Positions 7,640-16,134 of a DNA stretch of 54,493 nt are shown piece after piece. A model generated the notes under the pieces. The model was not told where the DNA came from. It searched no databases and saw only the letters and a list, made by a program, of their open reading frames with translations. A program made the position numbers and the translations under genes. The stretch's first letter is position 1. The number at the start of each line of letters is the position of its first letter. This DNA is from Fusobacterium sp. (GTDB lineage Bacteria > Fusobacteriota > Fusobacteriia > Fusobacteriales > Fusobacteriaceae): NCBI GenBank assembly GCA_020024855.1, contig JAHHTB010000001.1:1-54493 (forward strand), given 5' to 3'.

Positions 7640-7822
7640 TTATTGCACCTCCTCTACATCAAGCAGGTAAGAAACAAGAGCAATTTTTCCCATTAATTCA
7701 GGAGTTGCTTCATGTTCAACCACACTATTCATCTTCTTAAGCCCTAGCGACTTTACAGTAGCTATATGGTTAGGCTTTCTTCCTATTATACTTTTTGCAA
7801 GTCTTATTCTAACCTTTGCCAT
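7640..7822 (-). CDS. rpmD: Large-subunit ribosomal protein uL30
   Basis: A short 60-residue uL30 with the family core VRIRLAKSIIGRKPNHIATVKSLGL and the conserved basic patch. It has the bacterial minimal length with no extensions. It sits 13 nt after rpsE and 4 nt before rplO. This gene is absent in some bacterial lineages, so its retention here is informative for placement. Confidence 0.95.
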   Translation of the reverse strand: MAKVRIRLAKSIIGRKPNHIATVKSLGLKKMNSVVEHEATPELMGKIALVSYLLDVEEVQ

Positions 7823-7835
7823 TTCTCTAAACCTC

Positions 7836-8339
7836 CTAGCTTAAGATTTCCTTAACAGTTTTTCCTCTTAATTCTGCTACTTCTTCAGCAGTTCTTAATC
7901 CTCTTAAGCCTTCAATAGTAGCTTTTGCAACGTTATGTTTGTTTTTAGATCCTTTAATTTTAGTTAAGATGTTATGAACTCCAACTAATTCAAGGATTTC
8001 TCTGCATGAAGAACCAGAAATTACCCCAGTACCTTCATATGCAGGTGCCATCCATATAGATGTTGCTCCCCATTTTCCAACAGTTTCATGAGGAATTGTT
8101 CTTCCTTTAAGAGAAACATCGATCATGTTTTTCTTAGCAGCAGCAACAGCTTTTCTGATTGCATCAGGAACACCATTAGCTTTTCCTAAACCAATTCCTA
8201 CTTTTCCTTCTTTATTTCCAACAGCAGCTAAAACAGAAAAAGATATAGTTCTTCCTCCTTTAGTTGTCTTAGATACTCTAGAAATTTTTAATAATTTTTC
8301 TGCAAATTCTTTTTCTTCTCTATCCATTAACTTAGACAA
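7836..8339 (-). CDS. rpsE: Small-subunit ribosomal protein uS5
   Basis: uS5 lies at the mRNA entry side of the 30S subunit and contributes to decoding fidelity. The N-terminal double-stranded RNA-binding domain includes KTTKGGRTISFSVLAAVG and GVGLG-like turns; the C-terminal domain has GTGVISGSSCREILELVGVHNILTK. The start is TTG, 7 nt after AGGAGG; the next in-frame ATG is 12 nt further and poorly spaced. It has 167 residues, the normal length. Confidence 0.96.
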   Translation of the reverse strand: MSKLMDREEKEFAEKLLKISRVSKTTKGGRTISFSVLAAVGNKEGKVGIGLGKANGVPDAIRKAVAAAKKNMIDVSLKGRTIPHETVGKWGATSIWMAPAYEGTGVISGSSCREILELVGVHNILTKIKGSKNKHNVAKATIEGLRGLRTAEEVAELRGKTVKEILS

Positions 8340-8364
8340 GTGAAATCCTCCTCTCTCAAAGAAA

Positions 8365-8733
8365 TTAGAAGTTTAACCCGTTTTCTCTTGCTGTTTCTGC
8401 AAGAGCGGCAACTCTTCCTGTATAAATGTATCCTGATCTGTCAAATACGACATTTTTTATTTCTTTTGCTACAGCTCTTTCTGCTAATAGTTTTCCAACT
8501 AATTTAGCTGCTTCTACGTTTCCACCGTTTGCGATTTGAGCTTTTAACTCTTTATCAACAGTTGATGCAGAAACTAAAGTTACTCCGTTAACGTCATCTA
8601 TTAACTGAGCAAACATATTAGTGTTTGATCTATATATAGAAAGTCTTGGTCTCTCAGCTGTACCAGAAATTTTAGTTCTGATTGATAAGTGTTTTCTCTC
8701 TCTAACAGCTTGTCTATTTACCTTTTTAAACAA
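8365..8733 (-). CDS. rplR: Large-subunit ribosomal protein uL18
   Basis: uL18 binds 5S rRNA in the central protuberance together with uL5. The conserved RPRLSIYRSNTNMFAQLIDD segment and the C-terminal FDRSGYIYTGRVAALAETARENGL are typical. Its start is TTG, 8 nt after AAGGAGG. The 122 residues match bacterial homologues. Confidence 0.96.
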   Translation of the reverse strand: MFKKVNRQAVRERKHLSIRTKISGTAERPRLSIYRSNTNMFAQLIDDVNGVTLVSASTVDKELKAQIANGGNVEAAKLVGKLLAERAVAKEIKNVVFDRSGYIYTGRVAALAETARENGLNF

Positions 8734-8761
8734 CTCACTTACCTCCTTTTTGAGCTATATC

Positions 8762-9295
8762 CTACGATTTTTTACCTTCTTTTCTTCTTATTACTTCGTC
8801 AGCGTATTTAACTCCTTTTCCTTTATAAGGCTCTGGAGCTCTCTTAGATCTGATGATAGCAGCTACTTGACCAACAACATCTTTTTCAATTCCTTCTACT
8901 ATGATAGTAGTGTTTTTCTCAACTGAGAAAGTGATGTTTGCTACTTCATCAATGATAACTGGATGAGAATATCCTAATGATAATTCTAACCCTTTACCTT
9001 TTAATGCTGCTCTGTATCCAACCCCTACTAGGTTTAGAACTTTTTTGAACCCTTCACTTACACCAACAACCATATTATGGATAAGTGCTCTTGTAGTTCC
9101 ATGTAAAGCTCTCATTTCTATTGAATCGTCTGGTCTAGTAACAACTATATGACCATCCTCTAAAGCTATTGTTAAATTTTTATTAAATTCTTTTGTTAAA
9201 GTACCTTTAGGTCCTTTTACAGTAACTTTATGTTCGTCAACTGTAATAGTAACCCCAGCAGGTACCACTATAGGTTTTTTACCTATTCTTGACAT
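8762..9295 (-). CDS. rplF: Large-subunit ribosomal protein uL6
   Basis: uL6 sits near the GTPase-associated region (sarcin-ricin loop). Two repeated alpha/beta domains are evident: the first after MSRIGKKPIVVPAGV, the second from about residue 84 (KKVLNLVGVGYRAALKGKGLE). The C-terminal signature PEPYKGKGVKYADEVIRRKEGK is intact. 177 residues, ATG preceded by GGAGGTG. Confidence 0.97.
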   Translation of the reverse strand: MSRIGKKPIVVPAGVTITVDEHKVTVKGPKGTLTKEFNKNLTIALEDGHIVVTRPDDSIEMRALHGTTRALIHNMVVGVSEGFKKVLNLVGVGYRAALKGKGLELSLGYSHPVIIDEVANITFSVEKNTTIIVEGIEKDVVGQVAAIIRSKRAPEPYKGKGVKYADEVIRRKEGKKS

Positions 9296-9319
9296 TTAAT
9301 GGACACCTCCTAGTTTATT

Positions 9320-9715
9320 TTACCATACGAATGCAAGGATTTCTCCACCTACATTTTCTTTTCTTGCTACTCTATCAGTAACAATTCCTTTAGATGTAGA
9401 TACTATAGCAATCCCAAGACCTGAAAGTACTCTTGGTAATTCGTCTACTGGAGCGTAAACTCTTCTACCTGGTTTAGAAATTCTTTTTAATCCTTTGATT
9501 ACTCTTTCTTTTCCTGCATATTTTAAGTAAACTCTTATATTTTTTACGTTACCATCAGTTATAACTTTGTAGTTAGCTATGTAACCTTCTTCTTTTAAAA
9601 TCTTAGCTATTGTAAGTTTTAAATTTGAATAAGGAACATCAACTTTCTCATGCATAACTGCATTAGCGTTTCTTATTCTTGTCAACATATCTGCAATTGG
9701 ATCTGTTAAAAACAT
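9320..9715 (-). CDS. rpsH: Small-subunit ribosomal protein uS8
   Basis: uS8 nucleates the 30S central domain on 16S helix 21; in E. coli it represses the spc operon by binding rplE mRNA. It begins TDPIADMLTRIRNANAV and ends in the family STSKGIVTDRVARKENVGGEILAFVW. 131 residues. I saw no obvious copy of the E. coli-type S8 operator at the rplX-rplE junction, but did not fold the region. Confidence 0.97.
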   Translation of the reverse strand: MFLTDPIADMLTRIRNANAVMHEKVDVPYSNLKLTIAKILKEEGYIANYKVITDGNVKNIRVYLKYAGKERVIKGLKRISKPGRRVYAPVDELPRVLSGLGIAIVSTSKGIVTDRVARKENVGGEILAFVW

Positions 9716-9754
9716 TTACTATAATCCTCCTTCCATATCAATAAAACGTGCTTT

Positions 9755-10042
9755 CTACCAAGATGATTTTTTAACACCAGGTATAACCCCAGCACCTGCT
9801 AATTGTCTGAACTTTACTCTAGACATTCCGAACTCTCTCATGAATCCTCTTGGTCTTCCGTCTAATTGACATCTATTTCTTTTTCTTACTGGTGATGAGT
9901 TAGCTGGAAGTTTGCTTAATTCAAACACAGCTTCTTGATCTCCCTCAAGCACTCTTTTCTTTAATTCAGCTCTTTTAGCTGCATATTTATCACAAAGTTC
10001 CGCTCTTTTTATATCTCTAGCGATCATTGACTTTTTAGCCAT
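9755..10042 (-). CDS. rpsN: Small-subunit ribosomal protein uS14, zinc-independent long form
   Basis: uS14 of the 30S head. This is the ~95-residue 'C-minus' form: the short zinc-binding form has two CXXC pairs, whereas here there is a single Cys in RNRCQLDGRPRGFMREFGMSR and one near residue 17. It occupies the usual spc-operon slot between rplE and rpsH. Zinc-independent uS14 is thus the housekeeping copy; a zinc-type paralogue, if any, lies outside the window. Confidence 0.95.
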   Translation of the reverse strand: MAKKSMIARDIKRAELCDKYAAKRAELKKRVLEGDQEAVFELSKLPANSSPVRKRNRCQLDGRPRGFMREFGMSRVKFRQLAGAGVIPGVKKSSW

Positions 10043-10062
10043 TAATTCTCCTCCTCTAACTA

Positions 10063-10614
10063 TTACTTTTTAAAAGGCATTCCGAAAGCCTTAAGTAAAG
10101 CTCTTCCTTCTTCATCTGTTCTAGCAGAAGATACTATTGTGATAGACATACCTTGTAGTTTATCTACTTTATCGAATTCAATTTCAGGGAAAACTAATTG
10201 ATCTCTTAATCCTAAAGAGTAGTTTCCTCTTCCGTCGAATGAGTTTGAAGGAACTCCTTCAAAGTCTCTTACTCTTGGAAGAACTACATTTACTAATCTA
10301 TCTAGAAAGTCATACATTCTTTCTTTTCTTAAAGTAACTTTTGCTCCAATTGGCATGTTTTCTCTTAATTTGAATCCAGCCTCTGACTTTTTAGCTTTTC
10401 TTACTAATGGTTTTTGCCCAGTGATGATTCCTAAATCGTTCATCGCTGCATCTATTAATTTCGCGTTTTGAGTAGCTTCTCCAACTCCCATATTAACGAT
10501 AATTTTTTCTAATGTTGGACATTCCATGATATTCTTTAAATCTAATTCTTTCATTAGATTTTCTCTTATAACTTCATCAAATAATTTGTGATATCTAGAA
10601 ACGTATTTAGACAC
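10063..10614 (-). CDS. rplE: Large-subunit ribosomal protein uL5
   Basis: uL5 binds 5S rRNA and contacts the P-site tRNA. The segments IIVNMGVGEATQNAK, NMPIGAKVTLRKERMYDFLDRL and SFDGRGNYSLGLRDQLVFPEI are diagnostic. The start codon is GTG, 9 nt after AGGAGG. It has 183 residues and lies 18 nt after rplX. Confidence 0.97.
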   Translation of the reverse strand: MSKYVSRYHKLFDEVIRENLMKELDLKNIMECPTLEKIIVNMGVGEATQNAKLIDAAMNDLGIITGQKPLVRKAKKSEAGFKLRENMPIGAKVTLRKERMYDFLDRLVNVVLPRVRDFEGVPSNSFDGRGNYSLGLRDQLVFPEIEFDKVDKLQGMSITIVSSARTDEEGRALLKAFGMPFKK

Positions 10615-10632
10615 TTACGTTATCCTCCTCTC

Positions 10633-10974
10633 TTATAGAACTTCTCCAGACACTTTAGAGTATCTAACTTTTTTACCGTCCACTACTTTGTACCCAACTC
10701 TTGTTGGTTTTCCAGCTTTCGCATCAAAAAGCATAACTTTTGATGAGAATATTGGAGCAGGTTTAGTTACAACTCCACCTTGTGGGTTTGTCTGAGATGG
10801 TTTCATGTTTTTAGTAACTACATTTACATCTTCTACAACTATTTTTCCTTTTTTAGGGAATACTTTTAAAACTTTACCAGTTTTACCTTTATCTTTACCA
10901 GAAATTACATATACTGTATCTCCTGTTTTCACATGTAGTGATGCAGGAACAAATTTAATTTTAGGTTTAGCCAC
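10633..10974 (-). CDS. rplX: Large-subunit ribosomal protein uL24
   Basis: uL24 is an assembly-initiating 50S protein near the exit tunnel. An N-terminal KOW motif (HVKTGDTVYVISGKDKGKTGKVLKV) is followed by KKGKIVVEDVNVVTKNMKPSQ. It uses a GTG start 7 nt after AGGAGG and has 113 residues. Confidence 0.96.
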   Translation of the reverse strand: MAKPKIKFVPASLHVKTGDTVYVISGKDKGKTGKVLKVFPKKGKIVVEDVNVVTKNMKPSQTNPQGGVVTKPAPIFSSKVMLFDAKAGKPTRVGYKVVDGKKVRYSKVSGEVL

Positions 10975-10990
10975 TTCTTAGCCTCCTCTC

Positions 10991-11359
10991 TTAGATTACT
11001 TCTGGAGCTAGAGAAACTATTTTCATAAAGTTTTTAGCTCTTAGCTCTCTTGCAACAGGCCCGAATATTCTTGTTGCTTTTGGTTCATTATTGTTATTAA
11101 TTATAACACCAGCGTTATCATCAAATTTTATATATGATCCGTCTTCTCTTCTTAATTCTTTTCTTGTTCTTACAATAACTGCTTTAACTACGTCACCTTT
11201 CTTAACGTTTCCACCAGGTATTGCTTCCTTTACTGAGCATACAACTATGTCCCCGATTTTTCCAAATCTTTTTTTAGTTCCACCAAGAACTCTTATGATC
11301 ATTAATTTTTTTGCACCTGAGTTGTCTGCAACGTTAAGGATAGTTTGTTGTTGTACCAT
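10991..11359 (-). CDS. rplN: Large-subunit ribosomal protein uL14
   Basis: uL14 forms intersubunit bridges and is the docking site of RsfS. The N-terminal MVQQQTILNVADNSGAKKL and the C-terminal GPVARELRAKNFMKIVSLAPEVI are nearly invariant in bacteria. 122 residues; 34 nt after rpsQ. No unusual feature. Confidence 0.98.
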   Translation of the reverse strand: MVQQQTILNVADNSGAKKLMIIRVLGGTKKRFGKIGDIVVCSVKEAIPGGNVKKGDVVKAVIVRTRKELRREDGSYIKFDDNAGVIINNNNEPKATRIFGPVARELRAKNFMKIVSLAPEVI

Positions 11360-11393
11360 TAAAATATCCTCCTTCCAAATTTAATATTGGATT

Positions 11394-11645
11394 TTATTTA
11401 GCTCTTTCTAAAACTTCAACTAATCTCCATCTTTTATCTCTAGATAAAGGTCTAGTTTCCATTATTCTTACTCTATCTCCAACTTGAGCTACATTGTTTT
11501 CATCGTGAGCTTTAAACTTTGTTGTCTTTTTAACTCTCTTTTTGTAAATAGGATGTAAATCCATTGTAGCTATTGAAACAACTATAGTTTTTTCCATTTT
11601 GTCAGAAACAACTATACCTTCTCTTACTTTTCTATCGTTTCTCAA
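11394..11645 (-). CDS. rpsQ: Small-subunit ribosomal protein uS17
   Basis: uS17 is an OB-fold primary rRNA binder of the 30S body. Conserved stretches are GIVVSDKMEKTIVVSI, HPIYKKRVKKTTKFKAHDE and RIMETRPLSRDKRWRLVEVLERA. The start is TTG, 8 nt after AGGAGG; there is no in-frame ATG before residue 17. 83 residues. Confidence 0.96.
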   Translation of the reverse strand: MRNDRKVREGIVVSDKMEKTIVVSIATMDLHPIYKKRVKKTTKFKAHDENNVAQVGDRVRIMETRPLSRDKRWRLVEVLERAK

Positions 11646-11686
11646 GATTTTGACCTCCTCTTCTTAAGAATCATCTCTAAAATATA

Positions 11687-11869
11687 TTATCTTTCATTTA
11701 AAATTGTGTTCATTCTTGCAATTTCTCTTCTAACTTCTCTGATCTTAGCAGTGTTAGTTAATTGTCCTAATGAAAGTTGAAATTTTAGGTTGAATAATTC
11801 TTCTTTAAGTTCTTTACACTTAACTACTAAGTCTTCAGTAGACATTTCTCTTATATCCTTAGCTTTCAT
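11687..11869 (-). CDS. rpmC: Large-subunit ribosomal protein uL29
   Basis: uL29 lies by the exit tunnel, next to uL23, where trigger factor and SRP dock. The 60-residue helical hairpin (MKAKDIREMSTEDLVVKC then KFQLSLGQLTNTAKIREVRR) is typical. Its ATG overlaps the rplP stop by one base (TAATG), suggesting translational coupling. Confidence 0.96.
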   Translation of the reverse strand: MKAKDIREMSTEDLVVKCKELKEELFNLKFQLSLGQLTNTAKIREVRREIARMNTILNER

Positions 11870-12291
11870 TATTTATCACCGCCATTCTCTCTTTTTACTA
11901 TCTTACATCTGATAGGAAGTTTCATAGATGCTTTTCTTAAAGCTGCTAAAGCTAGTTCTTCACTAACTTGAGAAACTTCAAACATTATTCTTCCAGGTTT
12001 AACTACGCAAACCCAACCTTCTACTGCCCCTTTACCTTTTCCCATTCTTACTCCAGCTGGTCTAGATGTGATTGGTTTATCAGGGAATATTCTTATAAAT
12101 GTTTTTCCTTCTCTTTTGAATGTTCTGTTGATTCCTACTCTACATGATTCAATTTGTCTGTTAGTGATCCATGCAGGTTCAAGAGCTTGAAGTCCGTAGT
12201 CACCGAATGCTACTGTATTTCCTCTTTGAGCAGAACCTTTCATTCTTCCTCTAAACATTTTTCTATGTTTTGTTCTTTTTGGCATTAACAT
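11869..12291 (-). CDS. rplP: Large-subunit ribosomal protein uL16
   Basis: uL16 organises the A-site and elongation-factor region of 23S rRNA. It begins MLMPKRTKHRKMFRGRMKG and contains the signature PAWITNRQIESCRVGINRTFKR and KPITSRPAGVRMGKGKGAVEGWV. The Arg equivalent to the hydroxylated R81 lies in the second segment. 140 residues; starts 1 nt after the rpsC stop. Confidence 0.97.
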   Translation of the reverse strand: MLMPKRTKHRKMFRGRMKGSAQRGNTVAFGDYGLQALEPAWITNRQIESCRVGINRTFKREGKTFIRIFPDKPITSRPAGVRMGKGKGAVEGWVCVVKPGRIMFEVSQVSEELALAALRKASMKLPIRCKIVKRENGGDK

Positions 12292-12292
12292 A

Positions 12293-12949
12293 TTATGCTT
12301 CCCCTCCTTCTTTCTTAGTAGGAAGTACTTCTCCGTTAAATATCCATACTTTTATTCCTAATGCTCCGTATGTAGTATGAGCTGTTGCAGTTGCATAATC
12401 AATATCAGCTCTTAATGTATGTAAAGGAACTTTTCCTTCAACCATCCACTCAGCTCTTGCAATTTCTGCTCCATTTAATCTTCCAGAAATCATAACTTTG
12501 ATTCCTTTAGCTCCTGATTTCATAGCTCTCATTACAGCTTGGTTAGCAGCTCTTTTATAAGCTACCCTTCTTTCGATTGATCCAGCTATATTTTCTGCTA
12601 CTAAAACAGCATCTCTATTGAAGTTTTTAACTTCTAACACTTTAACTAATACTTTTTTACCAGTTAAAGCTTCTAATTTAACTCTTAATTCTTCTATTTC
12701 AGCACCTTTTCTTCCGATAACAATTCCAGCTTTTGCTGCATGAATTATTACTACAACTTGTGAAGGTGATGTTCTTTCTATATTAACTTTTGCTATCCCT
12801 GCATGGAAATAATTTTTCTTAACGAATTCTCTGATTTTTACATCTTCATGGAAATATTTAACATATTCCTTCTTATCAGCATACCAGTTAGAATCCCAAG
12901 ATCTTGTTATTCCAAGTCTTAATCCTCTAGGATCTACTTTTTGTCCCAC
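12293..12949 (-). CDS. rpsC: Small-subunit ribosomal protein uS3
   Basis: uS3 forms part of the mRNA entry channel and helicase site. A KH domain covers residues ~40-108 with the GxxG loop GRKGAEIEELR, followed by the C-terminal domain GAKGIKVMISGRLNGAEIARAEWMVEGKVPLHTLRA. It uses a GTG start about 8 nt after AAGGAGG. 218 residues. Confidence 0.97.
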   Translation of the reverse strand: MGQKVDPRGLRLGITRSWDSNWYADKKEYVKYFHEDVKIREFVKKNYFHAGIAKVNIERTSPSQVVVIIHAAKAGIVIGRKGAEIEELRVKLEALTGKKVLVKVLEVKNFNRDAVLVAENIAGSIERRVAYKRAANQAVMRAMKSGAKGIKVMISGRLNGAEIARAEWMVEGKVPLHTLRADIDYATATAHTTYGALGIKVWIFNGEVLPTKKEGGEA

Positions 12950-12970
12950 AGTGTTAACCTCCTTAATAAA

Positions 12971-13303
12971 CTACTTCTCAGATACCCCAACGATAACATG
13001 AGCTGTTGGTTTTCTAATTATATCTGCTCTTCCCATTGCTCTAGGACTCATTCTCTTAAGAGCTGGTCCATCGTTAATCATTATTGTAGATATAACTAAT
13101 TTTTCATCGTCTAGTTTTGCATTATGTGTAGCATTAGCTATTGCTGATGCTAAAGTTTTCTTTATAATTCTAGCTGCTTTTTTATTTGTATATTCTAATA
13201 TATCTAGTGCTTCTAGAGCTGATTTTCCTCTCACTAAGTCAGCTACTAATCTAGCTTTTCTTGGAGACATTCTCACGAATCTAGTACTTGCTTTAACTTC
13301 CAC
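12971..13303 (-). CDS. rplV: Large-subunit ribosomal protein uL22
   Basis: uL22 lines the peptide exit tunnel; its beta-hairpin tip is a macrolide-resistance hotspot. The hairpin here reads INDGPALKRMSPRAMGRADIIRKPTAHV, wild-type-like with no insertion or deletion visible. GTG start after GGAGGAG. 110 residues. Confidence 0.97.
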   Translation of the reverse strand: MEVKASTRFVRMSPRKARLVADLVRGKSALEALDILEYTNKKAARIIKKTLASAIANATHNAKLDDEKLVISTIMINDGPALKRMSPRAMGRADIIRKPTAHVIVGVSEK

Positions 13304-13357
13304 TAGTTTCTCCTCCTTCTTCTTAATTATATTTATCTAAAATATTATTAATTTTTA

Positions 13358-13630
13358 TTATTTTTTACCAGTTTTTGTATGTCCGTGGTAAGTTCTTGTA
13401 GGTGCAAACTCACCTAATTTATGTCCTACCATTTGCTCAGTTACATATACAGGTATATGTTTTTTCCCGTTGTAAACTCCAAAAGTTAATCCTATGAAGC
13501 TAGGGAATATAGTTGATCTTCTTGACCAAGTTTTAATTACTGCTTTTAAGTTGTTAGCAGCTACTGCCTCTTCAACTTTTTTCATTAAGTGATGGTCGCA
13601 GAAAGGTCCTTTTCTAAGTGATCTAGCCAT
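13358..13630 (-). CDS. rpsS: Small-subunit ribosomal protein uS19
   Basis: uS19 of the 30S head, contacting tRNA and uS13. It begins MARSLRKGPFCDHHLMKKV and ends in the signature HKLGEFAPTRTYHGHTKTGKK. 90 residues, ATG preceded by GGAGGTTTAATAGGCA. 24 nt after rplB. Confidence 0.98.
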   Translation of the reverse strand: MARSLRKGPFCDHHLMKKVEEAVAANNLKAVIKTWSRRSTIFPSFIGLTFGVYNGKKHIPVYVTEQMVGHKLGEFAPTRTYHGHTKTGKK

Positions 13631-13654
13631 TGCCTATTAAACCTCCTCTCGAAA

Positions 13655-14485
13655 TTACTTGTCGTTTCTTCTTCTTACTATAAACTTATCAGATGTTTTT
13701 CTTCCTCTTGTTTTAACACCAAGTGCTGGTTTTCCCCAAGGAGTTAATGGACTCTTTCTTCCTACTGGAGCTTTACCTTCTCCTCCTCCGTGAGGGTGAT
13801 CACAAGGGTTCATTGCAGATCCTCTAACGTGAGGTCTTCTTCCCATAAGTCTATTTCTTCCAGCTTTTCCGATTGATACTAGGCTGTGCTCAGAGTTTCC
13901 TACTTCACCGATTGTAGCTGTACATTCTCCGTGAATTAGTCTTAATTCTCCTGAAGGTAATTCAACGTGACAGTAAGTTCCTTCTTTAGCAACAAGTCTT
14001 GCTGCAGTTCCAGCAGATCTTACTAATTGTCCACCTCTTCCGATTTGAAGTTCGATGTTGTGAATTTGTGTTCCAACAGGCATTTCTTTTAATTTAAGAG
14101 CGTTTCCAACTTTAATTTCTGCGTTAGATCCGTTCATTACAACGTCTCCTACTTTTAATCCTTTAGGTGCTAAGATATAAGCTTTAGCTCCATCAACATA
14201 GTGTAAAAGAGCGATGTTAGCTGTTCTGTTTGGGTCGTACTCAATTGTAACAACTTTTGCAGGAACATCTAATTTGTTTCTCTTGAAATCTATTATTCTG
14301 TATAGTCTTTTATGACCTTTTTGTCTGTTAACGTTTGTTCTGTGCCCGTAGTTATCTCTACCATAAGCAGATTTTAAAGGTACAGTTAAAGACTTTTCAG
14401 GTCTTACCTTACTTAATTCAGGTACAACAAGTTTAGACATGTGTCTAACTCCATCACTTGTTGGTTTCATTTTCTTTATAGCCAT
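13655..14485 (-). CDS. rplB: Large-subunit ribosomal protein uL2
   Basis: uL2 is required for peptidyl-transferase activity and bridges to the 30S subunit. OB-fold and SH3-like domains span residues ~35-200. The catalytically important His region is MNPCDHPHGGGEGKAPVGRK near residue 225. 276 residues, full length, ATG start after GGAGGTTATTACAA. Confidence 0.98.
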   Translation of the reverse strand: MAIKKMKPTSDGVRHMSKLVVPELSKVRPEKSLTVPLKSAYGRDNYGHRTNVNRQKGHKRLYRIIDFKRNKLDVPAKVVTIEYDPNRTANIALLHYVDGAKAYILAPKGLKVGDVVMNGSNAEIKVGNALKLKEMPVGTQIHNIELQIGRGGQLVRSAGTAARLVAKEGTYCHVELPSGELRLIHGECTATIGEVGNSEHSLVSIGKAGRNRLMGRRPHVRGSAMNPCDHPHGGGEGKAPVGRKSPLTPWGKPALGVKTRGRKTSDKFIVRRRNDK

Positions 14486-14540
14486 TTGTAATAACCTCCA
14501 AATTTTCTATTAGACCTATAACTATCTTTAGCCGTTTTTA

Positions 14541-14825
14541 TTATACTTCTTTGAAGTATGAAATTGTTCCAGAAGCTAATTCTACGATTGCTTTCTTAGT
14601 AGCTTGAGTTTTGTATAATTTCATACCATGTCTTTTTGTTACAGGTTTGATGTTTATTGTTGCAACACTTGCAACTTTAACGTTGAATATTTCTTCTACT
14701 GCTTTTTTGATCTCTATTTTGTTAGCTTTTCTATTTACTTCAAAAGTGTATTTATTGTTGTTTCTTCTTAATAATTCAGTTTTCTCAGTAATTAGAGGCT
14801 TTCTTATGATTTCGTAAGCTGTCAT
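14541..14825 (-). CDS. rplW: Large-subunit ribosomal protein uL23
   Basis: uL23 sits at the tunnel exit and is the main docking site for trigger factor. Family motifs are IIRKPLITEKTELL and KYTFEVNRKANKIEIKKAVEEIFNVKVASV. Its ATG overlaps the rplD stop by one base. 94 residues; a 55-nt gap to rplB holds no evident structure. Confidence 0.96.
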   Translation of the reverse strand: MTAYEIIRKPLITEKTELLRRNNNKYTFEVNRKANKIEIKKAVEEIFNVKVASVATINIKPVTKRHGMKLYKTQATKKAIVELASGTISYFKEV

Positions 14826-15457
14826 TATCCAAGCACCTCCTCAATTGTAGCTAATGCTTCTTTTGTAATGATAACTTTGTTTTGTTTTAATAACCAGTAA
14901 ATTCCTAGTTCGTTAGGTTGGAATACAACTGCGTTCTCTAAGTTTCTAGCTGATAAGAATAAGTTGTAATCACCTTGTTCTGTTAAGTCATTTACTACAA
15001 ACATTTGTTTTGTATTTGCTTCTAAAGCTTTTGTTAAAGCGATTATAGTTTTAGTTTTTGGAGTTTCCATTTTTCCATCAAGTACAACAATTTCTCCAGC
15101 AGCAACTTTTGCAGATAATGCAGATTTAAGTGCTAATACTCTTGTCTTTTTGTTTACTTTTTTCTCGTAACTTCTTGGGCTTGGACCGAATACAACTCCT
15201 CCACCTACCATGTGAGGTGCTCTTATTGTACCTTGTCTAGCTCTACCAGTTCCTTTTTGTTTAAATGGCTTTCTTCCTCCACCTCTAACCATAGATCTAG
15301 TCTTAGTAGATGCACTTCCTTGTCTAGCTGCAGCTAATTCTGCTACAAGAACTTCGTGTAAAACAACTTTATTTGGTTCAATAGCAAATATTGCGTCGTT
15401 TACTTCAACAGTTCCAGTTTGTGCTCCTGCTAAGTCATATATGTTTAAAACTGCCAT
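14825..15457 (-). CDS. rplD: Large-subunit ribosomal protein uL4
   Basis: uL4 reaches into the exit tunnel with a long loop, visible as RGGGRKPFKQKGTGRARQGT and following residues (about 60-95). In gammaproteobacteria uL4 autoregulates the S10 operon by binding its leader; whether it does so here is unknown, but a structured leader lies upstream of the preceding gene rplC. 210 residues. Confidence 0.96.
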   Translation of the reverse strand: MAVLNIYDLAGAQTGTVEVNDAIFAIEPNKVVLHEVLVAELAAARQGSASTKTRSMVRGGGRKPFKQKGTGRARQGTIRAPHMVGGGVVFGPSPRSYEKKVNKKTRVLALKSALSAKVAAGEIVVLDGKMETPKTKTIIALTKALEANTKQMFVVNDLTEQGDYNLFLSARNLENAVVFQPNELGIYWLLKQNKVIITKEALATIEEVLG

Positions 15458-15487
15458 TTTTTTCCTCCTTCCGTTCTACTAACCTTA

Positions 15488-16114
15488 TTATTTTTTTATA
15501 GCTGGTCTTACAACAAGGTAACCATTCTTAGCTCCAGGTACTGCACCTTTTATTAAGATTACATTGTTCTCAACATCTAGTTTAACTACTTTTAAGTTTT
15601 GAACTGTTACAGTAGTATTTCCATATTGTCCAGCCATTCTTAATCCTTTTAATACTTTTCCAGGCCATGAAGATTGTCCGATAGATCCTCCAAGTCTGTG
15701 GTTTCTAGAAACCCCGTGAGATGCTCTGTTTCCACCGAAATTATGTCTTTTCATAACCCCTGATGTTCCTTTACCTTTTGAAGTTCCTGTAATATCTACG
15801 AACTCAACACCGTTTAGAACATCAACTTTTATTTCTTGTCCTAACTCATATCCTTCAACTGAGTCAACTTTTAGTTCTTTAACAAATCTTAATGGTTTTA
15901 CACCAGCTTTATTAAAGATACCCATCATTGGTTTAGTAGAATTTTTTTCTTTTTTCTCATCAAAACCAAGTTGTAATGCTGTATATCCTTCTCCTTCTAC
16001 AGTTTTCTTTTGTAGTACGAAGTTTGGTCCAGCTTCTACAACTGTTACTGGAACGAACTTTCCATCTTCAAAGATTTGAGTCATTCCGATTTTTTTTCCT
16101 AGAATTCCTAACAT
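15488..16114 (-). CDS. rplC: Large-subunit ribosomal protein uL3
   Basis: uL3 helps start 50S assembly and reaches the peptidyl-transferase centre with a long loop. That loop is seen around MKRHNFGGNRASHGVSRNHR and GSIGQSSWPGKVLKGLRMAG. 208 residues, ATG after GGAGGTTATAACAA. The 170-nt gap before it is much larger than any other gap in the cluster and holds a candidate promoter and structured leader. Confidence 0.97.
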   Translation of the reverse strand: MLGILGKKIGMTQIFEDGKFVPVTVVEAGPNFVLQKKTVEGEGYTALQLGFDEKKEKNSTKPMMGIFNKAGVKPLRFVKELKVDSVEGYELGQEIKVDVLNGVEFVDITGTSKGKGTSGVMKRHNFGGNRASHGVSRNHRLGGSIGQSSWPGKVLKGLRMAGQYGNTTVTVQNLKVVKLDVENNVILIKGAVPGAKNGYLVVRPAIKK

Positions 16115-16134
16115 TTGTTATAACCTCCATCAAA

